Assembly (NCBI GenBank): GCA_028641055.1
Contig: CM054063.1
Coordinates: 48,357,920 to 48,421,919, forward strand
Length of the DNA: 64,000 bases
Reading direction: 5' to 3'
Origin: Alopecurus myosuroides
Taxonomy: Eukaryota; Streptophyta; Magnoliopsida; Poales; Poaceae
Under the pieces are notes generated by a model, which had not been told where the DNA came from, searched no databases, and saw only the letters and a program-made list of their open reading frames with translations. Positions 22,957 through 33,630 of the stretch are shown here, in pieces. Every line of letters starts with the position of its first letter. Position 1 is the stretch's first letter. Both the position numbers and the translations under genes were made by a program.

Positions 22957-23296
22957 TGATACGTCCATTTTGCATCACTATTTTATATCATAATTTACTG
23001 CTATTCATTGATATATTTCATATCTAGAGATGATACTTACGATATTTCAACTATTATGCATGTTTGATGATTATTGGAGAACCGGAACAAGAATTCTGCT
23101 GGAAAAAGGACTGTCAAGATACCATATTTCTGAAAGATCAGCTATTCAGGGAAAACATCGGGGAGTTCCTATTTCGACACATGCCGGAGCCAGATAGAAG
23201 GGGGAAGAGGTGGGACACCATGGGCCCACACCATGACACGACGCGCGTCACCCCTTGGCCGCGTCGCCACGTGGTGTGGTGGCCCTGGCCCACCAC
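22957..23296 (+). repeat. Athila 3' LTR, 5' part, copy 1
   Basis: Opens TGATACGTCCATTTTGCATC directly after the PPT and becomes GC-rich (GGGCCCACACC region) before it ends at the CACTACC terminus of the CACTA element. The 3' part of the LTR is not found on the far side. Confidence 0.8.
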
Positions 23297-24120
23297 CACT
23301 ACCAAATTCCGCGCGGTCTGGAACGTTTCAATAACGTTGAGGATGGGCTCCAAACCGTCGCCAAGGGCAATCCGCGACGGTTTACGCGACAGAGTGAGAA
23401 CGTTCCTGATCGACTGTCACGGATGATTCTGCGACGATTAAATAAACACTAATCCGTCGCGAATCCCGTGACGGAAATTCGACCGGCGCGAGCTACTAGC
23501 CGGCCCAACACAAGGCCCAACAAGGAGCGACGTTTTTTTTCATCGCAGCGTGTGCACACGTGGCATCGTACTTTCCGTTACCCGTTACGGGTGCCGCTGA
23601 CGTCAGTTATACCGTTCCTGACGTCATCATTTGCTTGACGTTTTAAAAAGTCGCGATTGGAAATACCGTTACATTACTTTATGTCGTCATCGATCCCGTT
23701 TTATGACGTCATAATACGTGCGACGTTTATTTTCTCGTCGCAGATTCAAGCACTATAGATGTGCCCCGTGGCGCTCTCAAAAAGTTTCACGTATACGCTT
23801 ATTATCGACGAATTTATAACGTTGCCCGACGGTGAGACATTTTAGTTCGTCGTAACATGTCGCGAATAATGAGCCAGCACGTGGACCAACATGGCATGGC
23901 CACGTCGAAACGTATCCGTGACGTGATTTTCCTTCGCGATTTTCATCCAATAAGGTGCCGCCTCGTGGACCTACCATATAGTACCACGTGTTCTCGTATC
24001 CGTAACGGATCGCATCCGTCACCAGGTGCTCGGATGACGTCATCGTGGATCGACGTTTTTTTATCGTCGTGGTTCGAAAGGCCGTTTAGCCGGTGCGGAC
24101 GAATTTTAAATTCTAGCACT
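23297..24120. repeat. CACTA subterminal repeat region, copy 1
   Basis: Direct and inverted copies of CGTCGC/GCGACG and CCGTCAC/GTGACGG are dispersed throughout. Four perfect TGACGTCA palindromes occur at 23598-23605, 23619-23626, 23704-23711 and 24035-24042. No coding potential. Confidence 0.7.
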
Positions 24121-24176
24121 GCTAGTTTTCACAGAAAAGCACACGCAAACACATGCAGCAAATAAGACTGGTTACA

Positions 24177-24300
24177 GCCTCACAAGGGCCACCCGCAGAG
24201 GCATCAAAGGCCATCTGCAATAGTTCATAGCCTCATAAGGGCTACCAGCAGAGGCATCGAATGCCATCTGCCATAGTTCACAGCCTCACAAGGGGCACAA
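24177..24300. repeat. Two tandem 56-bp repeats at the 3' end of the TNP1-like gene
   Basis: GCCTCACAAGGGCCACC and GCCTCATAAGGGCTACC each start a unit containing GCAGAGGCATC and CCATCTGC, and a third unit begins at about 24290. The array is just downstream of the minus-strand stop codon (24307). It is conserved in copy 2 at about 41888-42012. Confidence 0.7.
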
Positions 24301-24306
24301 AAGAGC

Positions 24307-26739
24307 TCACCAAGGGCACCTACCAAAAAGCCACCAAAATACATCACGAAGAGCAACAGTTTCATTTAAGCTACCCAGTTCGCCAGCCGCAGGGTTGTGT
24401 TGAGGCGTAGAAAGTGTCCTACCCAGTAGCTTCTGAAGAATGGCATTGGATCTATGTTGAGCCTGGGTATTCTCTACAGATTGCTTTCGAATGTTATCTA
24501 GTTCTTGTTGGCGGACGATCATGTCTGCATCAGCCTGATCCATGGCTGCATTCAGCTCCATGAAAAGTTCCTGCTTCGTGCTTATCTCACGGTTAAGCTG
24601 ACATTGGAGCTCATGCTTTGTTGCTCTAAATCGGGTGGTTGTCACGCCTATGTTCTTTAGGAACGTAGGATTTCGCTGGCCCTGTTCGAGCACCTCAATG
24701 ACAGCTTTTGCGGCAGACAGAGGTGGCCTGACAGTGACCCCCAGCGAAGCTGGCGCCATGTTTGCTTCCATTTGAGTCTAAAAGCATGCAAAAGGAAAAG
24801 ATGAGATATCAGCTGAATTAGCTCATAAGGAGCATTGATATGAAATATAAGATGACAAGCATACATAAGCTAGCAGATGACAAGCAATTAAACACGCATG
24901 TAATTTACTAGCGACAAGCGTAGATAAATTAGTTAACGACAAGGGTGTACAAAACATAGTTGGAAACCATGCTAAAATGACAGGACGCTTAAGTGCATAT
25001 TTTAACAGACGTATCTGGTTATGCTGGAATGACAAGGGATCTGCATGTACAAGCATATATGCAACAACAGTCGAACTAGCTTCTTTTTGTAGATACATGG
25101 CATTTTATTGCCCGCTTTGACTTAACAAAGCTCAGAGTTCGCACAGAGTTGATTACACGCGCTGCGGCATACATCTTAGCCAAAGTAGCTTTTAGGGGAC
25201 ATAGATGATGGAAAAACAGGCATCCTAGGAACATAGATGAAAATAGCACACGACAAGCATGTACAGAACATAGATTAAAATAGCAGATGACAAGCAAGTT
25301 AAAGCACGCGTGTACATGAACTAGCAGATGAAAAGCAAGTTAAAGCATGCATGTACATGAACTAAAGATGACAATCATGGGTGAAATAGCTGATGACAGA
25401 AGTTTGCGGCAAAATTTACAAAGGGAAGGTGCCCTACAAGAATATATTGAGGTAAAATGTTGATTACAGAGATGTGAAGAATTCTGGGGGGTTTACAATT
25501 GTTTTTTTTCATAGGCGAAGGGTATGTTCCATCCAGCTGGTTTATGTACGTAGCTTTGAACAGTTGAACTGCATCTTGATCCTTTTCGCAATAATTCTCA
25601 TAGCTCCGAGAACCCTATGAGCAACATGACACAACCTCTGCTTGCTGCAGCTTTCAGACAGGCCGTCTACACAAACAAAGTATGAAGTATTAGCAACAAT
25701 CATTGTTATAGAATTGATGCAATAGCAGTTCGAGTGAGCAAAGACACAGACCTGTTTCTTGGCTGAGCCCCAACTGGCTAGTAAAGCTTTCCATTCAGCA
25801 TCTCCAACCTTCTCTATTGGTGGAGCTTTAGGCAAAACCTTACTCTTGTCTTTGACACTGTCCCAATACACCTTCTTCAGAACATGACGCATGTGCTTTG
25901 TACGGCTCTGGAGATGCATTTCAAGAGAGGACACGATATTGGGGTCATCGAGGTCCATCAGAAACTTTGACTGAAACAAAAGAAATATCATACTTCGGTT
26001 TTATGAACAACAGCGGACATAACTGGAATCAAGAGTTACAAAACTTATAGCCACATGGCCAGCAAAGATTTAAATATGTTAGGCTTTTCTTGTACAACTT
26101 CCAATGGAGTAAGACGGGGACAACCTCCTTGATTGCAACTGAATATGCAGTGGTATACATGGCACAAATCTTATCGTCGGCTGGCCTACTACATCCATGA
26201 GGAATAACTATTATGATCCTCTTTCCTCTGGACATCCTGTCCAGCCCTATTCCCATGTTTATTCCCCTTTCAACCCCACCTCCACCACTTATAGTGATGT
26301 CTCCAGGTTGATTATCGAAAAAAATGTGGCCGCGCTAGAGTTAGTGTTCTGCATTTCGGATTTAATTCTGGAAATGGATAGCACAGTTCTGCAACATGTT
26401 ACCTTCCTGGCACAAGTGATGCCGATCTTCAGACCATAGGTAAAAAACCAGTGCCTCGGAGTTGGCATCTACCTCCTCGACTTGGGGACCTTGACCCTCG
26501 TGTTGGAATGGTGGGAACTCGACTTGGGAACCTGGCAGCTGGCCAACGAGAAGATCCTGGTTGTACTGGGTGTGTGTCTCCTCGTGGTGGTCAGTTGCAT
26601 CCTTGTATTGGGCAGCTTCCAGATGGCCATGGGCAACTGTCTGCTTGTTTTGGGCAGATTCCTTTTGGCCAAGTTGGGGAGCTTCGTGCTGGACTTGGGG
26701 AGCTTCCAGCTCGAGCGGGGCGGCTGCCTTATCGGTCAC
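24307..26739 (-). pseudogene. TNP1-like CACTA protein (plant En/Spm 'Ptta' type), copy 1
   Basis: Exon-like blocks on the minus strand: 26739-26362, a Gln/His/Glu-rich N-terminal region; 26256-26029, with SRGKRIIIVIPHGCSRPADD and VPVLLHWKLYKK; 25991-about 25750, with MHLQSRTKHMRHVLKKVYWDSV and EWKALLASWGSAKKQ; and 24771-24307, with VIEVLEQGQRNPTFLKNIGV followed by a predicted coiled coil. This order matches the TNP1-like second ORF of Triticeae CACTA elements, which is thought to bind subterminal repeats. The long gaps look like introns (24772-25500 is AT-rich and repeat-filled). Stops between blocks and the missing promoter end make function unlikely. The catalytic TNP2 transposase is not present. 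Confidence 0.65.
24830..25400. repeat. Degenerate short repeats in an intron of the TNP1-like gene, copy 1
   Basis: The word AGATGACAAGCA or close variants recurs many times (for example near 24850, 24885, 25286 and 25325), often followed by 'gttaaagca' and 'gtacatgaac'. Repeated in copy 2 at about 42540-43110. It is non-coding. Confidence 0.6.
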
Positions 26740-26782
26740 TGGCGAAGGGATGGGCCTTGGACCTGTCGAGTAAGGATACCTG

Positions 26783-28447
26783 TGAAGGGAATATGCCCTA
26801 GATGCAATAATAAAGTGGTTATTATCTTATTCCTTGTTTATGATGAATGTTTATTTCTCATGCTAGAATTGTATTAACCGGAAACGTTGATACATGTGTG
26901 TTTAATAAACAAACAATTGTTCCTACTAAAGCCTCTCTTTTAACTAGCTAGTTGATTAATAGATGATCATGGTTTCCTGATCATGAACATTGGATGTTGT
27001 TAATAACGGGGTCATGTCATTAGAAGAATGATGTGATGAACACATACCCAATATCAAGATAACAATACGATCAAGTCATTTAGTTTATATTGTCATATCT
27101 TGCGTACGAAGTAAGTTATTCCTTAGACCATGAGATCATGTCAATCACCGATACCGGAAGGGTGCTTTGATGTCATCAAACGTCACACCATAACAGGGTG
27201 ACTATAAAGGTACCGTTAGGTATTCGGAAAGTATTAGTTGAGGATCATGGATCAAGAGTGGGATTTGTCCATCCAAAATGACGGAGAGATATACTCTGGG
27301 CCCTCTCGGTGATATCACATCAAAACCGCTTGCAAGCACGTGATCTGATCACAAGGATGTTATATCACGGGAACGAGAAAAGAGTACTTGACGGTAACGA
27401 GATTGAACAAGGTATGTTTGATACCAATGATCGAATCTCGGCCAAGTAAAATATCGCGAGAAAAACGGAATAGTTCACGACGTTGTTGGTTCACACGATC
27501 ACGAGAGTCATCGTTGAATATATAGGAGTCATCACGGATTTCCAGATCCCGCTGTTGATTATTGATCGGAGAGGAGTCTCAATCATGTCTATCTTATTCG
27601 CGAACCGTAGGGTGACACACTTAAGGTTCAATGACGCATTTGAGAGGATACGGAATAATGAATAATGTTTTGAGCAACACCGAAATTTATTCGGGAAATA
27701 TTGAAATAGTCACCGGAATTGTTTCGAGGAATATTGAAATAGTTCAAGGTGGTATATGTTAATGTTTGATTAACAAATAGTTCAAGGGGGTAACTGTTAA
27801 TGTTTGTTAATAGGATTAACAAATATTAAAATAAATAAATGAAATTGTTTTATTTATTTATTAAAGAAAACCCTTGGAATTTTGAGTGGGAATTGATGGG
27901 AGAATGAGTGGGTTGAGTGGAGACTCCACCCACATGATGAGGGGAGAGGTGGAGGCACCAAAAAATCGTGGCTGCCTCCCCCTCCTATATAAAGAGGGGT
28001 TGGACCTCCCTCTCCCCACACACTTGGTGTCATCTTTACTTCCTCTCCAACCGCTGCTCCATTCCATGGTCTCCCGCTTGGAGAAGCCCTGACCGTGGGA
28101 TTCTTCACCACCAGCACGCCGTCGTGTTGCTGGAGTTCCGAGGGATCCTCTATTTCCGCGCCCCCCTGGATCGAGGGAACGGAGGTCGTCATCAACCGTA
28201 CGTGTGACCGATCGCGGAGGCACCGCCGGATTGCGGTGCACATCTTCTCGCTATCGGGATCGGTGTGAGTACGACTACGCCAACAACAAGATTTGATCTT
28301 GTAACTCTTTGTGTCTTCGAGGGTATGTGTTCTACTTCTACTTAACCCTCTTATTGCCCGTTGCACTTCGTCTCCTTGATTAGATCTTGGCCTTTCAGGT
28401 GTCTCTCGCGTAGGAAATTTTTTGTTTTCTATGCAACGACCCCTTCA
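26783..28447 (+). repeat. Copia LTR, copy 1 (1665 bp)
   Basis: Runs from TGAAGGGAAT to ACCCCTTCA and ends directly before the PBS. A good TATA box TATATAAAG lies at 27986-27994, followed by a pyrimidine-rich leader. Minus-strand ORFs at 27854-28366 lie over this promoter region and are chance ORFs. Confidence 0.88.
27986..27994 (+). promoter_or_regulatory. TATA box of Copia LTR, copy 1
   Basis: TATATAAAG is preceded by CCTCC and followed by a CT-rich start-site region. It lies in the last third of the LTR, where U3 meets R. Copy 2 keeps it at 61164-61172. Confidence 0.7.
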
Positions 28448-28448
28448 G

Positions 28449-28460
28449 TGGTATCAGAGC
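28449..28460 (+). other. Copia primer binding site, copy 1
   Basis: TGGTATCAGAGC lies one base after the LTR end and is complementary to initiator tRNA-Met. Copy 2 has it at 61627-61638. Confidence 0.9.
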
Positions 28461-29252
28461 CGGATCTATGCGTAGATGTTTTGTACGGGTAGAACACATA
28501 GGTGTATGTGGGCGTTGATGATCATGTTATTACCTCCTTGATTATTTTATGATCTTAGTGGCATAGTGGGATGAAGCGGCCCGGACTAACCTTACATGTG
28601 CACGTACATGAGACTTGTTCCACAACTGACATGCAACTTGTATTGCATAAGTAGCTTGCGGGTATCTGTTTCTCCTACTATAGTTAAGATCTAATCCACG
28701 AAGGGTTGTTAAAAATGTGTTTATCAACGTTGTGGTTGATGTTCGTAGGTATGAACGGTTCTATCCTCGAAAGCCCTAAGCCACGTAAAATATGCAAAAA
28801 ATAAATTAGAAGCGTCTAACTAGTTTTTGCTGGGCATGTGATGTGATATGGTCAATTTTAGAAATTTGATTATGAGATGATCTATTTTGTAAATTATTGA
28901 TATACCGGAAGGTATACATATTGTTGTCTTATTATTGATGGACAATCAATATTGGGGTGCCAAGGTACTTGGTACCACGACCGTGGAATGATGGAGATCA
29001 TACCATGATGCACATGATGAAGATCAAGTGCAAGGAGGACCATATCATATCATGTTATCCTTACATGTCATGTCTGTGATGTTAATCCTTTTATGCATCT
29101 TGTTTTGCTTAGATAGCGACAATACCATTATAAGATGATCCCTCTCACTTAATATCAAGATAATAATGTGTTCTTCCTTAAGTATGCATCGTTAAGAAAG
29201 TTCATCGTTTCGAGACACCACGTTATGATCGGGTGTGACAGACTCAACGTTC
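28461..29252 (+). other. Copia untranslated leader, copy 1
   Basis: About 0.8 kb without a domain-bearing ORF, AT-rich, ending at the join GACTCAACGTTC to GCCGACTTAG. The leader is typical of Copia elements with long 5' UTRs. gag should follow but is missing. Confidence 0.65.
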
Positions 29253-29593
29253 GCCGACTTAGGGTTAGAGTTCGAGTCCTCCCCGGGTGAGATTTGAGAC
29301 CTGGCCACCTATATAAGGCCAGGAGAACCACCAGGAGAGGACAAGCAATACCGCACCACCAAGCCTTAAGGTCGAGGTCATACTCTCGACTTGAGCAACC
29401 CCGCATTGTAACCGATCTACTAGGAAATACAGATCGACAGAGGCAGGATTAAGGGTTTTACCTCTACGAGGGCCCTGAACCTGGGTAAATCGTGCCCCCT
29501 GTCTAGCCGACGATCGTCACCAGCGCCTACAGGTTCTCTTAATCGAAACCCTATGGGTTCACCCGAGGGATTTGTTGAGATGCAGATTCGACA
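29253..29593 (+). repeat. Tat 5' LTR remnant, copy 1
   Basis: The end of an LTR with a TATA box (TATATAAG at 29310-29317) and the GAGGGCCCTGAACCTGGGTAA word, which also occurs in reverse complement in the other Tat LTR near 7230. It ends about TTCGACA just before ATTGGCGTCGTCTGTGGGAA (29594-29613), which I take as the PBS; canonical versions have GGCGCCGTC. The 5' part is missing at the Copia join. The exact LTR end is inferred. Confidence 0.65.
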
Positions 29594-31790
29594 ATTGGCG
29601 TCGTCTGTGGGAACGGCGGGTGTTGGATCTCCGGCATCTTCGGCTTCATCGACAACCAACTCACGTTGGAAACCCTTGACTTTGACTCCGACCAACCTGA
29701 TTTGAATCGGAGCTGTCGTAGTCACCCCTCACTCGCCGGAATCACGCCCGGTATTCAACGATCTGGAGAAGAGCGTCACCTTGACGTCCGGGAGCTTCAA
29801 GTTCTACACCAACAAAGATGGGATCCTTTACTTCCGTGAGGAATCGGGATCTGAGTCGATCTCCAGCCTAGGAGCTGTCGATTCATGACCCTACCGCGCG
29901 GATCGCAACTTGGCAAAAAGTGGCGAGTCCATCCGCCTCAACACCAGCAACTTCCATACCCTCTCTACAGAGGAACCCTCTCGGATCAGGAAGTCCTTTC
30001 AAGCCACGCCTAGGACCCACAAGCCATATCTCGCTCAAGTCTGCATGGCAGGATCGGAAGAACCACCCGAAGAAACTGAACACAGCGCAAGGGAATGCGC
30101 TGAGATCGGCGCCTCACGAGACGCTTGGGTCCGAGCAAAGGAGGCTATCCGCACGAGCAAACCACCTGCAATCGGAGCCCCACACGAAGATATGACCGCC
30201 TACCACTATCATCTAGTGAGAGAGGCTACTGCGATCAAGGAAGCTCGTATAGATATAGCCAATCGGAAGAGATTGGCGGACGAGTCGAGCCAACGCCGGG
30301 CCGCGCTGTCCTTGACACCTTCTGTCGGGACTCGTCCCGCGAGGAAGGGATACGCCTCAATAACCGCGACCATGGACGACGAGTCCCTGAACGGAATTAG
30401 CAAGTCACTCGGACCTTCCCTCATGCGGGTCGACGAGGAGGGAAACATCTATCCCCAAACTCCCGCTGCCGCGGTCCTAGCCACAGCAACCTACATGCAG
30501 ATAAATCAACCAGGGGAAAACGATCCCTGAGCGGAGCAATACAAGCAAGTTCAGAAGGGATTAGGCATGGCAGCCTCAAGGCTTGGCTCCTATGATCGCT
30601 GGAAAGCTGCTGCACAGAAGGAGAAGGAAGCATCCCGCAGGCGCAGGAGTGCTTCGCCCAGGAGGGAAAAATCGCCTCGCCGTGGTCGAGGAAAAGAAGC
30701 CCGGCGACGTGATGATAGCCGGAGCAGCAGCGAAGGTAGCCCGAGGAATAAAGACCACGGCTCGCGACATCATAGCAGCCGCTTGCGAAATCGCAGCAAG
30801 GAACCAAGGAAGGAAATCGGTCATGATCAGCCAGGTTATAATGCGCGATCAGATATCGCGCAAAATAAAGTGGACAAGGCGAGAGCAGCAAGGAACCGCG
30901 CGCGCTCCTCGTTCGGATCTTCTAATGACGAAACCTGCGGCGCGTTATGCTTCGCTCGCCGCATCCGCGAGGCGCCTCTACCCAAATGATTCAAACTCAG
31001 CACGGAAGTAACAAAATACGATGGTTCACTCGAACCTTCGTCATGGCTGTCGGATCACCTCACGGCAGTAAAATGTCAACATAGAAACAAGAACACGGCT
31101 ATGCAGTACCTCAACCTACACTAGGTAGGAGCGGCACGCAGTTGGCTGGAAGCAAGACCAAAGTCCTCCTACGGGTCATGGGACGATCTACACTTGGATT
31201 TCTGCAAAACTTTCTAAGCAACATACAAAAGACCAACGAACATCGAGGAACTTCGAGCCTGCAAGCAGAAGAGTGGCGAGTCCACTCGCGAATATATCCA
31301 GCGATGCACCACGCTCAGGAACACCGCAGGGAACATATCAGAGGAAGTAGCAGTCATAGCTTTCGCAAAGGGGGCTCGACGAACTGCTTTCAGCGAATAA
31401 TTGGGACGAGCTGCGCCCAAAACTATTGGAGAGCTAATGATCATAGCCGATAGATGGGATAACGGAGAGGACTCAGTGCGCAACGAGAGGGCATCTTCGC
31501 CCGCACCCAAAGACGACCGCCACGGTCGAAAGAAAAGAAGGAAGTACTATGATCACGACGACCGAGAAGAACTGGTGGCGACAAAATTCACACGAAATAG
31601 CGATAGAGGACGCTGAGGAAATCGTGAATGGAAGCCAAAGGCGGAGGACAAAAGTTCCGAAGAGGACTTTGATGGATACTGCACGCTACATCTATTTACA
31701 GATAAGCGCACATGCAAAACTAAGGCAACACACCTTCTAAAGGATTGCCGAAAGTTCCTTGACATTCACGAGGCCTTTTCAAAGAAGAAC
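29553..31790 (+). pseudogene. gag: Tat gag, copy 1
   Basis: Reading starts in the LTR/PBS area (ATG 29553), so the true start is uncertain. Pieces: 29910-30530 (HNLAKSGES-type start to QINQPGENDP), an Arg/Ser-rich segment (30650-30760, RRRRSASPRREKSPRRGRG), a capsid-like region (about 30990-31440, REYIQRCTTLRNTAG, TIGELMIIADRWDNGED) and a basic tail with a possible zinc knuckle (YCTLHLF ... DC, near 31675-31745). Stops include TGA at 29703 and 29886, both CGA in copy 2, and TGA at 30528, shared by both copies. Would assemble virus-like particles; not functional. Confidence 0.75.
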
Positions 31791-31808
31791 AGAACGGCAG
31801 TTAGTCAA

Positions 31809-31864
31809 GGCTACCCGCAGCTGCTTTCAAAAAAAAAAAAAAAAAAAAAAGGCTACCCGCAGCT
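31809..31864 (+). other. Poly(A) micro-insertion with 14-bp target-site duplication
   Basis: GGCTACCCGCAGCT (31809-31822) is repeated at 31851-31864. Between the copies lie GCTTTC and 22 A residues. This is the structure left by target-primed reverse transcription of a nearly completely 5'-truncated LINE, SINE or mRNA. The added 42 bp keep the gag-pol frame and encode a run of Lys. Confidence 0.75.
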
Positions 31865-31931
31865 TCCAGGAGGAGGACACCAAGGATTCCAACTGCCACA
31901 ACTCCTACCTCCACCAGAAAACCAAAACGCG

Positions 31932-32640
31932 GTGCTAGCCGCACTACCTGCGCCGCCCGTCGCCAACGCGGGAGGTAACGCATACCCGAACCCCGCCGGA
32001 CTGTTAGGGATGATACAAAAAGTCTGCCCGTCCCGCATGGCCCAGAAGACAAACACGCGACAGTTATGCATGGTTGTGCAAACCCCACAAGGAAGACCCG
32101 AGTACATGAAGATGGAGGACCAACCAACCACCTTTTGCAAGGAAGACCACCCTCCGCGAGTCTATCGACCAGGACACGCTGCCCTAGTAATCCAAGCACA
32201 AATTGACAATTACGAACTGGCTCGCGTATTCATGGACGGGGGCAGCGGCATCAGCATCATCTACGCGGACACACTCCATCGGATGAACAGGAACCTGGAA
32301 GGGCTCGCCGAATCAGAGACATCCTTCCACGGGATCGTTCCAGGAAAGGCGATCCGCCCACTCGGAACAATTAATTTGGAGGTGGTGTTGGGCAATCGAC
32401 ACAATTACAGGAGAGAATTTCTCGACTTCGAAGTAGTTGACTGTCCTTCACAGTTTCACGCCATTCTTGGTCGAACAACGTTCGCAAGATTCATGGCTGT
32501 ACCACACTATGCATATCTGAAGCTCAAGCTACCCGGGGAATATGGCACAATCACCATTGACGGCGATTTCCAAAAAATCCAACAAGTGCGACATCGAGTT
32601 CAACGAGATCGCCAAATCTTTCGGGATGCAAGAAGAACTG
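31932..32640 (+). pseudogene. pol: Tat protease, plus-strand element
   Basis: The ORF from 31932 holds the linker (YPNPAGLLGMIQKVCPS, RQLCMVVQTPQG) and the aspartic protease motif VFMDGGSGISIIYADTLHRM with catalytic Asp at about 32233. FHGIVPG, HAILGRTTFARFM and LKLKLPGEYGTITIDGDF follow. After about 32575 the frame changes (QKSNKCDIEFNE continues in another frame from 32542). It would cleave the polyprotein. The order of domains matches the minus-strand Tat element. Confidence 0.83.
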
Positions 32641-32865
32641 GAGGAGATAGCAAAAACCACGGATCACTCCGTGATGCCCCTCACGAAGAAGAACGCACCA
32701 GAGCTAGAATTCACTGCCAACAGTGACACTCGCAAACACCAAGTGCACCCGACAGATTCTGCGAAAATGGCGATGGTTTCTACCATCCTCTCGCCAGCAT
32801 AGGAAAGCGCGTTCATCGAACTCCTCCGTGAGTACTGGGAATTTTTCGCCTGGCAACCCTCAGAT

Positions 32866-33630
32866 ATGCCAGGGATACCCAGGGAGTTCGCCGAGCACTC
32901 ACTCAAAGTCTACAAAGACGCAAAACCCATCAAGCAGACCACCCGACGGTTCTCAGAGCCCAAGCAGAAAGCGCTTGAAGAAGAAGTAAATAGACTGCTC
33001 GCAGCAAAATTCATGAGGGAGATAAAAATATCCACTTGGTTAGCAAACCCAGTGCTGGTCCCAAAGAAGAACACCAACATCCTTCGCGTGTGCATCGACT
33101 ACACGTCGCTGAACAAACACTGCCCCAAGGATAACTTTCCCCTCCTGCGGATCGACCAGATCGTGGAATCCACTGCAGGCTGCCAACACCTCTCCTTCTT
33201 AGATGCCTACTCGGGATACAACCAGATTAGGATGAAACGGGAAGATAAGGAAAAGACATCATTCATTACACCTCATGGTGTATACTGCTACACGAGAATG
33301 CCTTTCGGGGTCAAATACGCAGGCGCAACATATCAGTGTTGCATGCAAAAATGCCTCGCCAAGCTCATTGGCAAGAACGTACAAGTGTACATTGACGACA
33401 TCGTCATCAAGACTCGAGTGGAGGACACGCTCCTCGAGGATATCAGGGAAACATTGGATTCTCTAAATGCATATAGGATCAAGCTCAACCCGACAAAATG
33501 CGTCTTCGGCGTCCCAGCAGGACAACTTATCGGGTACCTGGTGTCCGCCAGAGGAATTGAAGCCAACCCAGAGAAAATACAAGCAATCTTGACAATGAAG
33601 GAGCCCACCAATCTTCGCGGGGTGCAATAG
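32866..33630 (+). pseudogene. pol: Tat reverse transcriptase, plus-strand element
   Basis: MPGIPREFAEHSL leads into RT with WLANPVLVPKKNT, RVCIDYTSLNKHCPKDNFPL, DAYSGYNQIRM, MPFGVKYAGATYQCCMQKC and the active site VYIDDIVIK, then KCVFGVPAGQLIGYLVS and RGIEANPEKI. All catalytic Asp residues are present. It stops at TAG 33628 where the family continues LAGRLAALSRFI (33631 onward, same frame), so a single nonsense change separates RT from the connection domain. Codon use is GC-rich like the rest of this element. Confidence 0.87.

Larger units (their letters stand above)
19780..23296 (+). mobile_element. Athila-type Gypsy element, 3' half, copy 1
   Basis: Starts in the middle of integrase (about 19782), passes through a 2.4-kb untranslated region to the PPT (GCATGGGGGAAG, 22945-22956) and into an LTR opening TGATACGTCC at 22957. 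The LTR is cut at 23296 by the CACTA element. The 5' LTR, gag, protease, RT and RNase H are missing. The same truncated form is present in copy 2 (37480-41008), so truncation came before duplication. Confidence 0.85.
23297..26782 (-). mobile_element. CACTA (En/Spm) transposon, right end truncated, copy 1
   Basis: The left end is placed at CACTACCAAATTCC, where the Athila LTR stops. It is followed by 0.8 kb rich in GCGACG/CGTCGC and TGACGTCA words, as expected of subterminal transposase-binding repeats. A minus-strand gene at 24307-26739 encodes a TNP1-like protein. The right terminus (GGTAGTG) is absent: the Copia LTR begins at 26783. The terminus call is moderate because no second terminal inverted repeat is available for comparison. 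Confidence 0.65.
26783..29252 (+). mobile_element. Copia LTR retrotransposon, 5' LTR and leader only, copy 1
   Basis: A complete LTR (26783-28447) is followed by an initiator-Met PBS and about 0.8 kb of leader. No gag or pol is present: at about 29252 the sequence becomes the LTR of a plus-strand Tat element. The LTR start TGAAGGGAATATGCCC and its end CCCCTTCA form an inverted terminal repeat and are of the kind seen in Triticeae Copia elements. Confidence 0.82.

Noticed and set aside
24113..24125. CACTGCTAG as a second CACTA terminus
   Set aside because: It does not match the CACTACCAAATTCC end, and TNP1-like coding sequence continues beyond it to 26739, so it is internal.
27854..28366. Minus-strand ORFs repeated at 61069-61544
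   Set aside because: They overlap the Copia TATA box and leader, and one crosses the Tekay insertion edge, so they are chance ORFs.
29250..29285. GAGTTCGAGTCC near 29267 as a tRNA gene remnant
   Set aside because: Only a B-box-like word is present. No A-box or arms are seen, and it lies in the Tat LTR remnant.
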